Source of the DNA: Pseudomonas sp. MRSN 12121
GTDB lineage: Bacteria > Pseudomonadota > Gammaproteobacteria > Pseudomonadales > Pseudomonadaceae
Length of the DNA: 64,000 nt
Assembly (NCBI RefSeq): GCF_000931465.1
Contig: NZ_CP010892.1
Coordinates: forward strand, 1,054,001 to 1,118,000
Direction: 5' to 3'
The stretch's first letter is position 1; each line of letters begins with the position of its first letter. Below the pieces are notes generated by a model that was given only the letters and a program-made list of their open reading frames with translations, was not told the DNA's origin and made no database searches. Of the stretch, positions 41,954-50,130 are shown piece after piece. Position numbers and translations under genes: made by a program.

Positions 41954-42913
41954 ATGCCCGTCATTACTGAACTTGCCCGCCCGGCTCAGCCCCTCGACCA
42001 GCCTTCTCAGGACGATCTGTTTCCCATTCGGGAAGTTTCACGGCTTACGGGAATCAACCCGGTGACGCTGCGGGCCTGGGAGCGTCGCTACGGGTTGATC
42101 CAGCCGACACGCACCGAAAGTGGGCATCGCCTGTATTCGATGCACGATGTTGAGACAGTCCGCGAGATCCTCGGCTGGATCGACCGCGGCGTCGCCGTCA
42201 GCAAGGTCGGCAAGATTCTGACCAAGACCCGGGCCGCCCGCGAGCTGCCCCTGGCGCCGTCCGGCAGCAGCGAGCCGGGCGATTACCTGCAATGGCTGGG
42301 GCGCCTCAAGCGGGCGGTTGGCGAGTTCGACGAGCCGCAGTTGGAGCGGCTGTACGGGCAGATTTTCTCCAGCTATTCGCTGCCGGTGGTGTTCCAGGAC
42401 ATTCTCCTGCCGTTCTGGCGGCAACTGGCGCAGCATCAAGAGCCTTACGGCCATACCAGCGAATGGCTGTTCCTCGATCGCTTCCTGTGTTCGCGGGCCT
42501 CGCAGCGCCTGCTGTTGCAGCGCGGCCATGGAGCGCGCCCGGTGCTGGTGGCGGCGCTGGCCGAGCAGTGCCGCGAGCTGGAATTGCTGGTGGCGGCACT
42601 GATGCTGGGCGGCGCGGAAGTGGAGGTCCGGGTGCTGGCGCTGGGGCAGCCCTTCGACGAGCTGACCCTGGTCTGCGAAAAGATCAGGCCCCGGGCGCTG
42701 GTGCTGTTTTCCAATCACGCGCCGGCCGCAGAACTGCCACGACGGTTGAACCGCCTGGCGCTGACCCTGGCTTGTCCGTTGTTGCTGGCGGGGGACGTGG
42801 CGGACCTGGCCCAGGACAGCCTGAATGAATCGCCGGTGGGCTGCCTGGGCAGCGACGGGCGTTTGATGATGCAGCGCCTGCGGCAGTTTCTCAGCGGTAC
42901 GCTCGATACCTGA
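41954..42913 (+). CDS. MerR-family regulator, class II LitR-like
   Basis: A 319-residue regulator: MerR winged-helix domain at about residues 23-92 (FPIREVSRLTGINPVTLRAWERRYGLI), then a region laid out like the cobalamin-binding module of LitR/CarH. The cobalamin motif DXHXXG is missing: the matching place reads AEQCRELELL. In P. putida, class II LitR proteins lacking this motif respond to light through a short LOV protein, and such a LOV gene lies 1.1 kb away. ATG 41954 is chosen for its place before the HTH; a longer in-frame start at 41885 would add unrelated residues. Confidence 0.85.
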   Translation: MPVITELARPAQPLDQPSQDDLFPIREVSRLTGINPVTLRAWERRYGLIQPTRTESGHRLYSMHDVETVREILGWIDRGVAVSKVGKILTKTRAARELPLAPSGSSEPGDYLQWLGRLKRAVGEFDEPQLERLYGQIFSSYSLPVVFQDILLPFWRQLAQHQEPYGHTSEWLFLDRFLCSRASQRLLLQRGHGARPVLVAALAEQCRELELLVAALMLGGAEVEVRVLALGQPFDELTLVCEKIRPRALVLFSNHAPAAELPRRLNRLALTLACPLLLAGDVADLAQDSLNESPVGCLGSDGRLMMQRLRQFLSGTLDT

Positions 42914-42923
42914 AAGCCAAGCC

Positions 42924-43529
42924 TCAGACGTGCAGGCTGGGGTGTGCCAGGCGATGCTGCTGCAGGATGAACTGGCGCAGGCGCTCGGTTTCATCCTTGT
43001 CGCTCTGGTTCAGCCGATAGGCATAGAAGCCGGCATCGGTCTGGCGTTCGAGACGGCCACGCAGGGCGATGCGCTCGTAGCCCGAGGGGCTGAACCACTG
43101 GGCGAACTGCTTGGGTGGCTTGGTCCGGTTGCGAATCTCCAGCAACACACCGTTGAACGACACTTCATGGACCCACAACTGGGTCGGTTGCCCCTTGGTG
43201 TTTTCCAGGGCCACGGGCTCGTCCAGGGTCAGGCGCCAGGGGCGGATCCGCGGTCCATCCTCGAAAATGCTCGGCACGCCCAGGCGCAGATGCAGGGCGT
43301 GGAACTCGTCTTCGACCAGGTGCAGGGGGAAGGTGATCTGCTGGTTTTCAAAGTGCGCCTGGATGGTCACCTGCTCGTTGGCTGCCAGGCGGGTGAGCAG
43401 ATCGCGGATCTGCGAGCCTCCATTGACCAGCAGGCTCGAGGTCGCATCCCGCATGTTGAGTTGCGGGTTGTGCTGCATGGTCTGGATGAAGTCCAGTTCG
43501 TCCTGGGTGAGGAGAGCGTCACGGCGCAT
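42924..43529 (-). CDS. YcgR-like PilZ domain protein
   Basis: A 201-residue cytosolic protein with an N-terminal YcgR-type domain (residues 1-100) and a C-terminal PilZ domain (about 105-195). The c-di-GMP site is present but less canonical: RIRPWR stands for RxxxR and EVSFNG for D/NxSxxG. YcgR proteins slow the flagellar motor when c-di-GMP is high. It lies between the LitR-like and LOV genes, pointing to control of motility. Confidence 0.85.
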   Translation of the reverse strand: MRRDALLTQDELDFIQTMQHNPQLNMRDATSSLLVNGGSQIRDLLTRLAANEQVTIQAHFENQQITFPLHLVEDEFHALHLRLGVPSIFEDGPRIRPWRLTLDEPVALENTKGQPTQLWVHEVSFNGVLLEIRNRTKPPKQFAQWFSPSGYERIALRGRLERQTDAGFYAYRLNQSDKDETERLRQFILQQHRLAHPSLHV

Positions 43530-43584
43530 GATGTTGCTCGAAAGAAAGGGTTACAAAATCATTGGTGATTAAGCGTACTGACAA

Positions 43585-44058
43585 TTAATTCCGAATCTTG
43601 TTAGAGCCGCTCGTCGCCTGGAAAACAGCCAGCTGGGCGCGGGTTTCCGCCAGCTCCTTTTCCACTTGGGCCAGCCGCTGCTGGGCCTTGACCTGGACCG
43701 TCACATCCTTCTGCACGCCGACGAAATAGGTCAACTGGTCGCTTTCGTTGAACACCGGGGTGATCGACAGCTCGTTCCAGAAATGGCTGCCGTCCTTGCG
43801 GTAGTTGCGCAGCACCTGGCGGCACGGCTGGCCGCTGTCCAGGGCCTGGCGAATCAGCGGGATACCCGGCTGGTCGCGGTCGCCCGACTGGAGAAAGCGG
43901 CAGTCCTGATACAGCACCTCGTCGGCGCTGTAGCCGGTGAGCCGCTCGAACGCCGGGTTGACGTAAATGATGATGTTGTCTTCGCCTTCCTGTTCGGCGA
44001 CGACGATCCCGTCGTTGGAGGCGTTGATCACCAGTTGCAGCAGGTGGGCGTTGATCAT
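43585..44058 (-). CDS. short LOV photoreceptor protein
   Basis: A 157-residue single LOV domain with N-terminal cap and C-terminal coiled helix (QRLAQVEKELAETRAQL). The photoactive cysteine is Cys53 in GYSADEVLYQDCRFLQ (residues 42-57), where the canonical NCRFLQ is DCRFLQ. The FMN segments NYRKDGSHFWNELSITPV and VGVQKDVT are intact. It closely resembles the short LOV proteins of P. putida (PpSB1-LOV), which lack an output domain and bind a LitR-type regulator. ATG 44058 starts at MINAHLLQ. Confidence 0.93.
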   Translation of the reverse strand: MINAHLLQLVINASNDGIVVAEQEGEDNIIIYVNPAFERLTGYSADEVLYQDCRFLQSGDRDQPGIPLIRQALDSGQPCRQVLRNYRKDGSHFWNELSITPVFNESDQLTYFVGVQKDVTVQVKAQQRLAQVEKELAETRAQLAVFQATSGSNKIRN

Positions 44059-44216
44059 CAGGAAGGTATTCCGCAATCGCTCGGCAGGTGGCGGCAATTC
44101 TAAGACATGGCGCGGGGCTGTCCACTGGCCATTATCGGGAAATCATGGGACAAGGCTGGATTTTTTCGCGTAGCTGCTAATATCCCACTCTTTTACTCAG
44201 CTTCAGGACCAGATTG

Positions 44217-44672
44217 ATGAAAGTCGCCATCCTTTCCGGCTCGGTGTACGGCACGGCCGAAGAAGTCGCCCGGCACGCCGCCAAGCTCCTCAATGCCGCA
44301 GGTTTCGAGGCCTGGCATAACCCCCGCGCCACCCTGGCGGATATCCAGGCGTTCGGCCCCGAGGCCTTCCTGGCCGTGACCTCGACCACCGGCATGGGCG
44401 AGCTGCCGGACAACCTGCAGCCGCTGTTCTCGGCCATCCGCGATCAACTGCCGGCCGCCTGGCGCGGCCTTCCCGGTGCGGTGATCGGCCTGGGCGATTC
44501 GAGTTATGGCGATACGTTCTGCGGCGGTGGCGAGCAGATGCGCGAGCTGTTCGCCGAGCTCGGGGTGCGCGAAGTGCAAGAAATGCTGCGCCTGGATGCC
44601 AGCGAAAGCGTGACCCCGGAAACCGACGCCGAGCCCTGGCTGGCCGAGTTGATCAGCGCCCTGCGCGGCTGA
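44217..44672 (+). CDS. flavodoxin (MioC-like)
   Basis: A 151-residue FMN-binding electron carrier. The phosphate-binding loop SGSVYGTAEEVA is at about residues 7-18, and the second FMN loop STTGMGELPDN follows. The size fits MioC-type flavodoxins. The start is ATG 44217; a TTG one codon earlier is unlikely. Its 3' end overlaps the convergent LysR gene by 20 bases. Confidence 0.93.
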   Translation: MKVAILSGSVYGTAEEVARHAAKLLNAAGFEAWHNPRATLADIQAFGPEAFLAVTSTTGMGELPDNLQPLFSAIRDQLPAAWRGLPGAVIGLGDSSYGDTFCGGGEQMRELFAELGVREVQEMLRLDASESVTPETDAEPWLAELISALRG

Positions 44673-45549
44673 CCGGGCGTTCGCGCAACAGCGCGAGCCA
44701 GGCTTGCGCGGCCTTGGACAGATAGGCGCCCTGGCGCCAGATGAACGCGATGTCCCAGCGCAGGTAGTCGGGGGCCTGCAGCGCCAGGCGCACCACGCCG
44801 GGCCGCACCAGGCCGCGCGCGACCACGCTGGGCAACAGCACCACGCCTTGCCCGGCGGCCACCAGGGCCGCGAGAAAGTCCGCCTGGCCGCTGCGCCCGC
44901 CTTCCTTGGGGGTGAACCCGGCCTGCTGACAGGCCTGCAACAAGCGGTCGTTGAGCACAAAACTGCGTTGATAGAGCAGGAACGGCGTGTCCGCCAGTTC
45001 TTCCAGGCGCACCCGGGTCTTGCTGGCCAGCGGGTGGCCGGCCGGTAGCAAGGCGTCCAGTGGTTCGTCGCAGAAGGGCTGGTAGGCGAAGGCCGGGTCC
45101 TTGGGCGTCAGGCTGCCGCCGATCTCCAGTTCGCCGTTGAGTACCGCCTGTTCGATATTCAGGCTGCCGCCTTCGAGCAGCTGCACGCTGATGTTCGGGT
45201 AGCGGCGGCGGTATTCGGCGAACAGGCTGGCGAACAGCGTATCGCTGCCCAGCAGCGGCAAGCCCAAGCGCAATTCGCCGCGGGCCAGTTGGCTCAAGTC
45301 GTCCAGTTCGCTGAGCAATTCGTTGCGCAGGCGCAGCATGCCTTCGGCGCGTTGCAGCACCACGCCGCCGGCGGCGGTGAGGTGGATATGCGAGCCCTGG
45401 CGATCCAGCAGCGGCGTACCGAGGCTCTGTTCCAGCTGGGCGACCTGCTTGCTCACCGCCGACTGGCTGATGTGCAGGGTCTTGGCGGCCTGGGTGAAGC
45501 CGCCCTGGTGAATCACTTCGACGAAGCTGCGCAGCTGTTTGAAGTCCAT
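44653..45549 (-). CDS. LysR-family regulator (CidR-like)
   Basis: A 298-residue LysR regulator with an N-terminal winged helix (MDFKQLRSFVEVIHQGGFTQAAKTLHISQSAVSKQVAQLE region) and a substrate-binding domain. It is divergent from the cidA/cidB genes, so it probably activates them as CidR does in Bacillus and Staphylococcus, where it responds to acetate. Start ATG 45549 chosen at MDFKQL. Confidence 0.9.
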   Translation of the reverse strand: MDFKQLRSFVEVIHQGGFTQAAKTLHISQSAVSKQVAQLEQSLGTPLLDRQGSHIHLTAAGGVVLQRAEGMLRLRNELLSELDDLSQLARGELRLGLPLLGSDTLFASLFAEYRRRYPNISVQLLEGGSLNIEQAVLNGELEIGGSLTPKDPAFAYQPFCDEPLDALLPAGHPLASKTRVRLEELADTPFLLYQRSFVLNDRLLQACQQAGFTPKEGGRSGQADFLAALVAAGQGVVLLPSVVARGLVRPGVVRLALQAPDYLRWDIAFIWRQGAYLSKAAQAWLALLRERPVSRAGR

Positions 45550-45569
45550 GTTGTCGCCCTCTGCTTTCA

Positions 45570-45584
45570 ATTCCATTCTGGAAT
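45570..45584. promoter_or_regulatory. LysR-type palindrome upstream of cidA
   Basis: ATTCCA-TTC-TGGAAT is a perfect 6-bp inverted repeat in the gap between the LysR gene and cidA, with a partial copy CTTCCAG next to it. It fits a LysR recognition site; assignment is inference. Confidence 0.4.
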
Positions 45585-45659
45585 GGCTTCCAGTCTAACA
45601 ATTCGCTTCGGTGATGGCAGGCGCTTGCTTAAAATGCAGCCCTGCGAGGACCGAATGCC

Positions 45660-46046
45660 ATGAATGCTTCCATTTTCAAACGCCTGGGCCGCCTGTTATC
45701 CGAACTGGCGGTGTTGCTGGCTATTTATCTGTTCGGCTGCCAGTTGGCGGTGTGGCTGGCCTGGCCGATTCCCGGTGGCGTGCTGGGCCTGGCCCTGCTG
45801 TTGCTGGCGTTCGCCCTGGGCTGGGTCAAGCCCGCGACGCTGCAGACGGGTGCGGGCCTGCTCATGGCCGAGATGCTGCTGTTCTTCATTCCGGCGCTGA
45901 TGAGCCTGCTGGACTATGGCGGCCTGCTGCGCCAGGACGGCTGGCGGATCCTGCTGGTGATTGGCGTCAGCACACTGATGGTGATGCTGGTCACCGCGTT
46001 CACCGTGGAGTGGGTGTGTCGCTGGAGAACCCGCCATGACGCTTGA
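45660..46046 (+). CDS. cidA: CidA/LrgA holin-like membrane protein
   Basis: A 128-residue protein with four predicted helices. The family is holin-like and has been linked to cell lysis, biofilm DNA release and organic-acid transport. The segment AIYLFGCQLAVWLAWPIPGGVLG matches CidA/LrgA. It overlaps cidB by 11 bases, as is usual. Confidence 0.92.
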   Translation: MNASIFKRLGRLLSELAVLLAIYLFGCQLAVWLAWPIPGGVLGLALLLLAFALGWVKPATLQTGAGLLMAEMLLFFIPALMSLLDYGGLLRQDGWRILLVIGVSTLMVMLVTAFTVEWVCRWRTRHDA

Positions 46047-46722
46047 ACCCATGCCGATGTTCTGGCTGCTGCTGACCCTCGTCGCCTACCTGTTCAGCCG
46101 CTGGATCTACCGGCGCACCGGCCGCTACCTGCTGTCGCCGCTGATCCTGGTGCCGGCCCTGTTGCTGGCGGTCGCCGTGCCGCTGCATACCGCCTATGCC
46201 GAGTACTCCGCCAATACCCATTGGCTGATGCTGGTGCTGGGGCCGGTCACCGTGGCGTTCGCGGTGCCGATCTGGCAGCAGCGGCAGCTGTTGGCGCGGC
46301 ATTGGTCGGCCTTGCTGCTGGGGATGCTGGCGGGCAGCGCGGCGTCGATCGCCAGCTCCTTCGGGCTGGCCCGGGTACTGGCCCTGGACAGCGCGGTGAC
46401 GATGTCCCTGGTGCCGCGCTCGATCACCACGCCGTTCGCCATGCCGCTGGCCCACGACCTGGGCGGCGTGCCCGAACTGACGGCGGTGTTCGTGATGTTC
46501 ACCGGGGTGTTCGGCGCCATGCTCGGCGGCATCCTGCTCAAGTGGCTGCCGCTGCGCAGTGCCCTGGCCCGGGGCGCGCTGTTCGGGGTCGGGGCCCATG
46601 GCGCGGGCGTCAGCCGTGCCCATGAAGTCGGTGGCGAAGAAGGCTCGGTGGCGGGGCTGGTGATGGTCCTTACCGGCTTGCTGAACCTGTTTGCCGCGCC
46701 TTTGTTGGCGTCGGTGCTTTGA
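46036..46722 (+). CDS. cidB: CidB/LrgB membrane protein
   Basis: A 228-residue partner of CidA with about six or seven hydrophobic segments and the LrgB blocks VPRSITTPFAMPLAHDLGGVPELTA and FGVGAHGAGVSRAHEVG. It works with CidA in the same membrane complex. The 3' side carries a promoter and palindrome for the next operon. Confidence 0.93.
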   Translation: MTLEPMPMFWLLLTLVAYLFSRWIYRRTGRYLLSPLILVPALLLAVAVPLHTAYAEYSANTHWLMLVLGPVTVAFAVPIWQQRQLLARHWSALLLGMLAGSAASIASSFGLARVLALDSAVTMSLVPRSITTPFAMPLAHDLGGVPELTAVFVMFTGVFGAMLGGILLKWLPLRSALARGALFGVGAHGAGVSRAHEVGGEEGSVAGLVMVLTGLLNLFAAPLLASVL

Positions 46723-46725
46723 CGG

Positions 46726-46775
46726 TTGACCTGTGCCGATCGGAACTAAAATGAGCACTGACCCGCTCGGTCAGT
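46726..46775 (+). promoter_or_regulatory. promoter with TetR-type operator before the aldolase operon
   Basis: TTGACC at 46726-46731 and TAAAAT at 46747-46752 (spacing 15) form a promoter candidate, followed at once by a perfect inverted repeat ACTGACC-CGCTC-GGTCAGT (46757-46763 with 46769-46775). A repressor bound there would cover the transcription start. The sequence is of the type many TetR repressors bind. No TetR gene is in the window. Confidence 0.6.
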
Positions 46776-46877
46776 AAGCTGGCTGCCAAGGCAACTACCT
46801 GAACCCGGACGGCTGACTAGACTGGGTTCCCACGCCTAAAAAAATAATAAAAATCTGCCGTCACTGAGGTCATTGCC

Positions 46878-47660
46878 GTGAGTCTATCCTCCGTTCAGTC
46901 GACATCGAGTGTGAAAGATCAGGTCAGCGCCGCCGAATGGCAGACCCGCGTCGACCTGGCCGCCTGCTACCGCCTGGTGGCGATGCATGGCTGGGACGAC
47001 CTGATTTTCACCCACATCTCCGCCAAGGTCCCGGGCACCGAAGATTTCCTGATCAACCCGTTCGGCCTGATGTTCCACGAGATCACCGCCTCGAGCCTGG
47101 TGAAGGTCGACCTGGCCGGCAACAAGCTGATGGACAGCCCCTACGACATCAACCCGGCCGGCTACACCATTCACAGCGCCGTACATGAGGTACGGCACGA
47201 TGTGGCCTGCGTGCTGCACACCCATACCGCGGCCGGGGTCGCGGTGTCCGCGCAGCAGCAGGGGGTGTTGCCCATCAGCCAGCAGTCGCTGTTCGTGTTG
47301 TCGAGCCTGGGGTATCACGCCTATGAAGGCGTGGCCCTGAACCATGAGGAGAAGGCCCGGCTGCAGGCCGACCTGGGCGAGGGTAATTTCCTGATGCTGC
47401 ACAACCACGGCCTGCTGACCTGTGGCGGCACCATTGCCGATACCTTCCTGATGATGTTCACCTTCCAGCGCGCCTGCGAAATCCAGGTGCTGGCGCAGAA
47501 CGGCGCGGCGCCGCTGATCAGCATCGAGCCGCAGATCCTCGCCGGGGCCAAGGCGATGATCGCCGGCGTCACCAAGAGCGCCCAGGGCATGGGCGGCGCG
47601 CTGGCCTGGCCGGCGCTGCTGCGCAAACTCGATAAACAAGACGCGGGTTACAGACTCTGA
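46878..47660 (+). CDS. class II aldolase/adducin family protein
   Basis: A 260-residue zinc-site aldolase-fold protein. The metal histidines are visible in LHTHTAAGVAVS (about residues 114-125) and LMLHNHGLLTCGG. Members act on sugar phosphates or other hydroxyacids; here the setting with a hydrolase and an SDR suggests a catabolic enzyme, substrate unknown. Its stop overlaps the hydrolase start by one base. The P. aeruginosa cluster around PA3430 has the same order, recalled rather than searched. Confidence 0.9.
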   Translation: MSLSSVQSTSSVKDQVSAAEWQTRVDLAACYRLVAMHGWDDLIFTHISAKVPGTEDFLINPFGLMFHEITASSLVKVDLAGNKLMDSPYDINPAGYTIHSAVHEVRHDVACVLHTHTAAGVAVSAQQQGVLPISQQSLFVLSSLGYHAYEGVALNHEEKARLQADLGEGNFLMLHNHGLLTCGGTIADTFLMMFTFQRACEIQVLAQNGAAPLISIEPQILAGAKAMIAGVTKSAQGMGGALAWPALLRKLDKQDAGYRL

Positions 47661-48562
47661 TGCCTATCACCGAGATTCCTCTGTGCGTATGGCGCAAGCG
47701 CGGACACCGTTTCGAGTTTCGCGGCCAGGCCATTCGCTACTGGACGGCGGGGCAGGGCGAGCCGCTGCTGCTGATCCATGGTTTTCCCACCGCGGCCTGG
47801 GACTGGCACTACCTGTGGCAGCCCCTGGCCCAGCGCTACCGCGTGATTGCCTGCGACATGCTGGGCTTCGGCGACTCGGCCAAGCCGCGGGACCATGAGT
47901 ACAGCCTGCTGGAGCAGGCGGACTTGCAGCAGGCCCTGCTCGAGCACCTCAAGGTCGAGGCGCCCGTGCATCTGCTGGCCCATGACTACGGCGACAGCGT
48001 CGCCCAGGAACTGCTTGCCCGGCACTGCGAGGCGCACCGCGAGATCGCCAGCTGTGTCTTTCTCAATGGCGGCCTGTTCCCGGAAACCCATCGCCCGGTA
48101 CTGACCCAGAAGCTGCTGCTCAGCCCGCTGGGCTGGATGCTCGGCCGGGCGTTCAGCCGCGAAGGCCTGGCCAAGAGCTTCAGCCAGATCTTCGGCGCGC
48201 AGACCCGGCCCAGCGAAAGCGTGCTGGATGATTTCTGGAGCCTGGTGGAGGCCAATGGCGGTACGCGGATCCTGCACAAGCTGATCGCCTATATCCCCGA
48301 GCGCCGGGTCCAGCGCGATCGCTGGGTGACGGCCATGCAGCGGGGCGAAGTGCCGTTGCGGGCGATCGTCGGCGCGGTGGATCCGATTTCCGGGGAGCAC
48401 ATGGTCCAGCGTTACCGCGAACTGATCCCCGACCCGGACACGGTGCTGCTGGCCGGCATCGGCCATTACCCGCAGACCGAAGCGCCGGTCCAGGTGCTCC
48501 AGCATTACCTGGCCTTCCGGGAAAACCTGGCGTTGCCGCCGCGCAAGCTGGCCTGGTCCTGA
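47660..48562 (+). CDS. alpha/beta hydrolase (epoxide hydrolase/haloalkane dehalogenase type)
   Basis: A 300-residue hydrolase with the oxyanion segment IHGFPTAAWDWHYLWQ and a nucleophile elbow AHDYGDSVA with Asp109, so an aspartate nucleophile as in epoxide hydrolases and dehalogenases. The catalytic His is likely in GIGHYPQTEAP. It is translationally coupled to the aldolase gene. Substrate unknown. Confidence 0.88.
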   Translation: MPITEIPLCVWRKRGHRFEFRGQAIRYWTAGQGEPLLLIHGFPTAAWDWHYLWQPLAQRYRVIACDMLGFGDSAKPRDHEYSLLEQADLQQALLEHLKVEAPVHLLAHDYGDSVAQELLARHCEAHREIASCVFLNGGLFPETHRPVLTQKLLLSPLGWMLGRAFSREGLAKSFSQIFGAQTRPSESVLDDFWSLVEANGGTRILHKLIAYIPERRVQRDRWVTAMQRGEVPLRAIVGAVDPISGEHMVQRYRELIPDPDTVLLAGIGHYPQTEAPVQVLQHYLAFRENLALPPRKLAWS

Positions 48563-48732
48563 GCCGCGCCTGACATCCTCCGGCCCTCGCGGAAGTTGGC
48601 CAGGCCGGCCGCGCGCCCTCGATCATCACCCTGCCTTATCGGGCACCATTCAGCCCCAGCCGTATTGATTGTGAGCCCCGGCCGCGTGCCCGACACTCCA
48701 GCCTATTGTCCATCTGCCTGTGGGAGTTCGGT

Positions 48733-49644
48733 ATGAGTGAGTCTGTACGCTTCGAGAATAAAGTCGTGATCGTCACCGGTGCCGGCGGTGGTCTGGGGCA
48801 GGCTCACGCGTTGCTGTTCGCCAGGCACGGGGCGAAGGTGCTGGTCAACGACCTGGGCGGTTCGACCCAGGGCGAGGGCGCCAGCGCCTCGGCGGCCGAC
48901 CGGGTGGTGGCGCAGATCCGCGAGGCCGGTGGCATTGCCGAGGCCAACCACGATTCGGTGACCGATGGCGACAAGATCGTGCAGAACGCCCTGGACGCCT
49001 TCGGCCGGGTGGATGTGGTGGTGAACAACGCCGGCATCCTGCGCGACAAGACCTTCCACAAGATGGAAGACGCCGATTGGGACCTGGTGTACCGCGTCCA
49101 TGTCGAAGGCGCCTACAAGGTCACCCGCGCCGCCTGGCCGCATATGCGCGAGCAGGGGTATGGCCGGGTGATCTTCACGGCGTCCACTTCCGGCATCTAC
49201 GGTAACTTCGGCCAGTCCAACTACGGCATGGCCAAGCTCGGCCTCTACGGCCTGACCCGGACCCTGGCCCTGGAAGGCCGTAAGAACAACATCCTGGTCA
49301 ACGCCATCGCGCCCACCGGCGGCACGCGGATGACCGAGGGGCTGATCCCGCCGCAGGTATTCGAGCAGCTCAAGCCCGAACTGGTCAGCCCGCTGGTGGT
49401 GTACCTGGGCAGCGAAAACTGCCAGGAAACCTCCGGCCTGTTCGAGGTCGGCGGCGGCTGGATGGGCAAGGTGCGCTGGGAGCGCAGCCTGGGGCTGGGC
49501 TTCGACCCGCGCCAGGGGTTCTCGCCGGAAGACGTCGCCGCGCACTGGCAGCAGATCTGCGACTTCGAGGGCGCGGCGCATCCCAAGGACAACATCGAGG
49601 CCCTCAAGGAAATGATGCAGAACCTACAGAAATACGCGATCTGA
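48733..49644 (+). CDS. short-chain dehydrogenase/reductase
   Basis: A 303-residue SDR. Cofactor motif VTGAGGGLGQAHALLF near residue 15, the NNAG strand, and the catalytic FTASTSGIYGNFGQSNYGMAK with Ser, Tyr and Lys. The long C-terminus and the motif pattern resemble the dehydrogenase part of peroxisomal multifunctional enzyme 2. I start at ATG 48733; an in-frame ATG at 48706 is not preceded by a ribosome site. It follows the hydrolase by 170 bases and probably shares its pathway. Confidence 0.9.
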   Translation: MSESVRFENKVVIVTGAGGGLGQAHALLFARHGAKVLVNDLGGSTQGEGASASAADRVVAQIREAGGIAEANHDSVTDGDKIVQNALDAFGRVDVVVNNAGILRDKTFHKMEDADWDLVYRVHVEGAYKVTRAAWPHMREQGYGRVIFTASTSGIYGNFGQSNYGMAKLGLYGLTRTLALEGRKNNILVNAIAPTGGTRMTEGLIPPQVFEQLKPELVSPLVVYLGSENCQETSGLFEVGGGWMGKVRWERSLGLGFDPRQGFSPEDVAAHWQQICDFEGAAHPKDNIEALKEMMQNLQKYAI

Positions 49645-49675
49645 AGCCGCCCGCCAGCGGCTCGCGCCACCCGTG

Positions 49676-49696
49676 CAACCGCGGTCCTCGCGGTTG
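49676..49696. promoter_or_regulatory. perfect 8-bp palindrome after the SDR gene
   Basis: CAACCGCG-GTCCT-CGCGGTTG, with no T-tract, lies between the SDR gene and the small membrane protein gene. It could be a weak terminator or an operator. Confidence 0.35.
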
Positions 49697-49773
49697 TACT
49701 CCTTATGCGTTGGTCACTATCCTCGGTGCACACCGTTCTTGCCGAACGCCGACCGCATAAGGAAGCGCAGCCC

Positions 49774-50130
49774 ATGTACGAATCCAAGACCCAGCCGCTG
49801 TTGTCGCGCCTGCAATTCCTGCGGCGCCTGTTCCTGCATGTGCTGGCGACCCTGGCGCTGATCGGGTTCTCGCTGCTGCTGGGGATCGCCGGGCATCTGT
49901 ATTTCGAGCCGGGCGTCAATGGCTACGACGCGCTGTTCAACGCCGCGATGATGCTCGGCGGCATCGGCCCCGCGGCGATGCCGGCGACGGCGGGGGGCAA
50001 GTTGTTCTTCGCCAGCTACGGCCTGTACACCAACCTGGTGTTCGTCGCGGCCTTCGGCCTGATCCTCGCGCCGGTCGCCCATCGCCTGTTGCATCGCTTC
50101 CACTGCGAACCCGACGACCCCAACGCCTGA
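49774..50130 (+). CDS. small two-helix membrane protein, ion-channel-like
   Basis: A 118-residue inner-membrane protein. Helix 1 spans about residues 20-41, then a re-entrant-like stretch DALFNAAMMLGGIGPAAMP (52-70), then helix 2 at about 78-99 ending APVAHRLLHRFH. The layout and the spacing resemble a two-TM potassium channel (pore helix, filter, GG-lined second helix), but the selectivity filter reads GGIGPA instead of TVGYGD, so conduction of potassium is unlikely. Function unknown. ATG 49774 has an AAGGA ribosome site. Confidence 0.8.
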   Translation: MYESKTQPLLSRLQFLRRLFLHVLATLALIGFSLLLGIAGHLYFEPGVNGYDALFNAAMMLGGIGPAAMPATAGGKLFFASYGLYTNLVFVAAFGLILAPVAHRLLHRFHCEPDDPNA

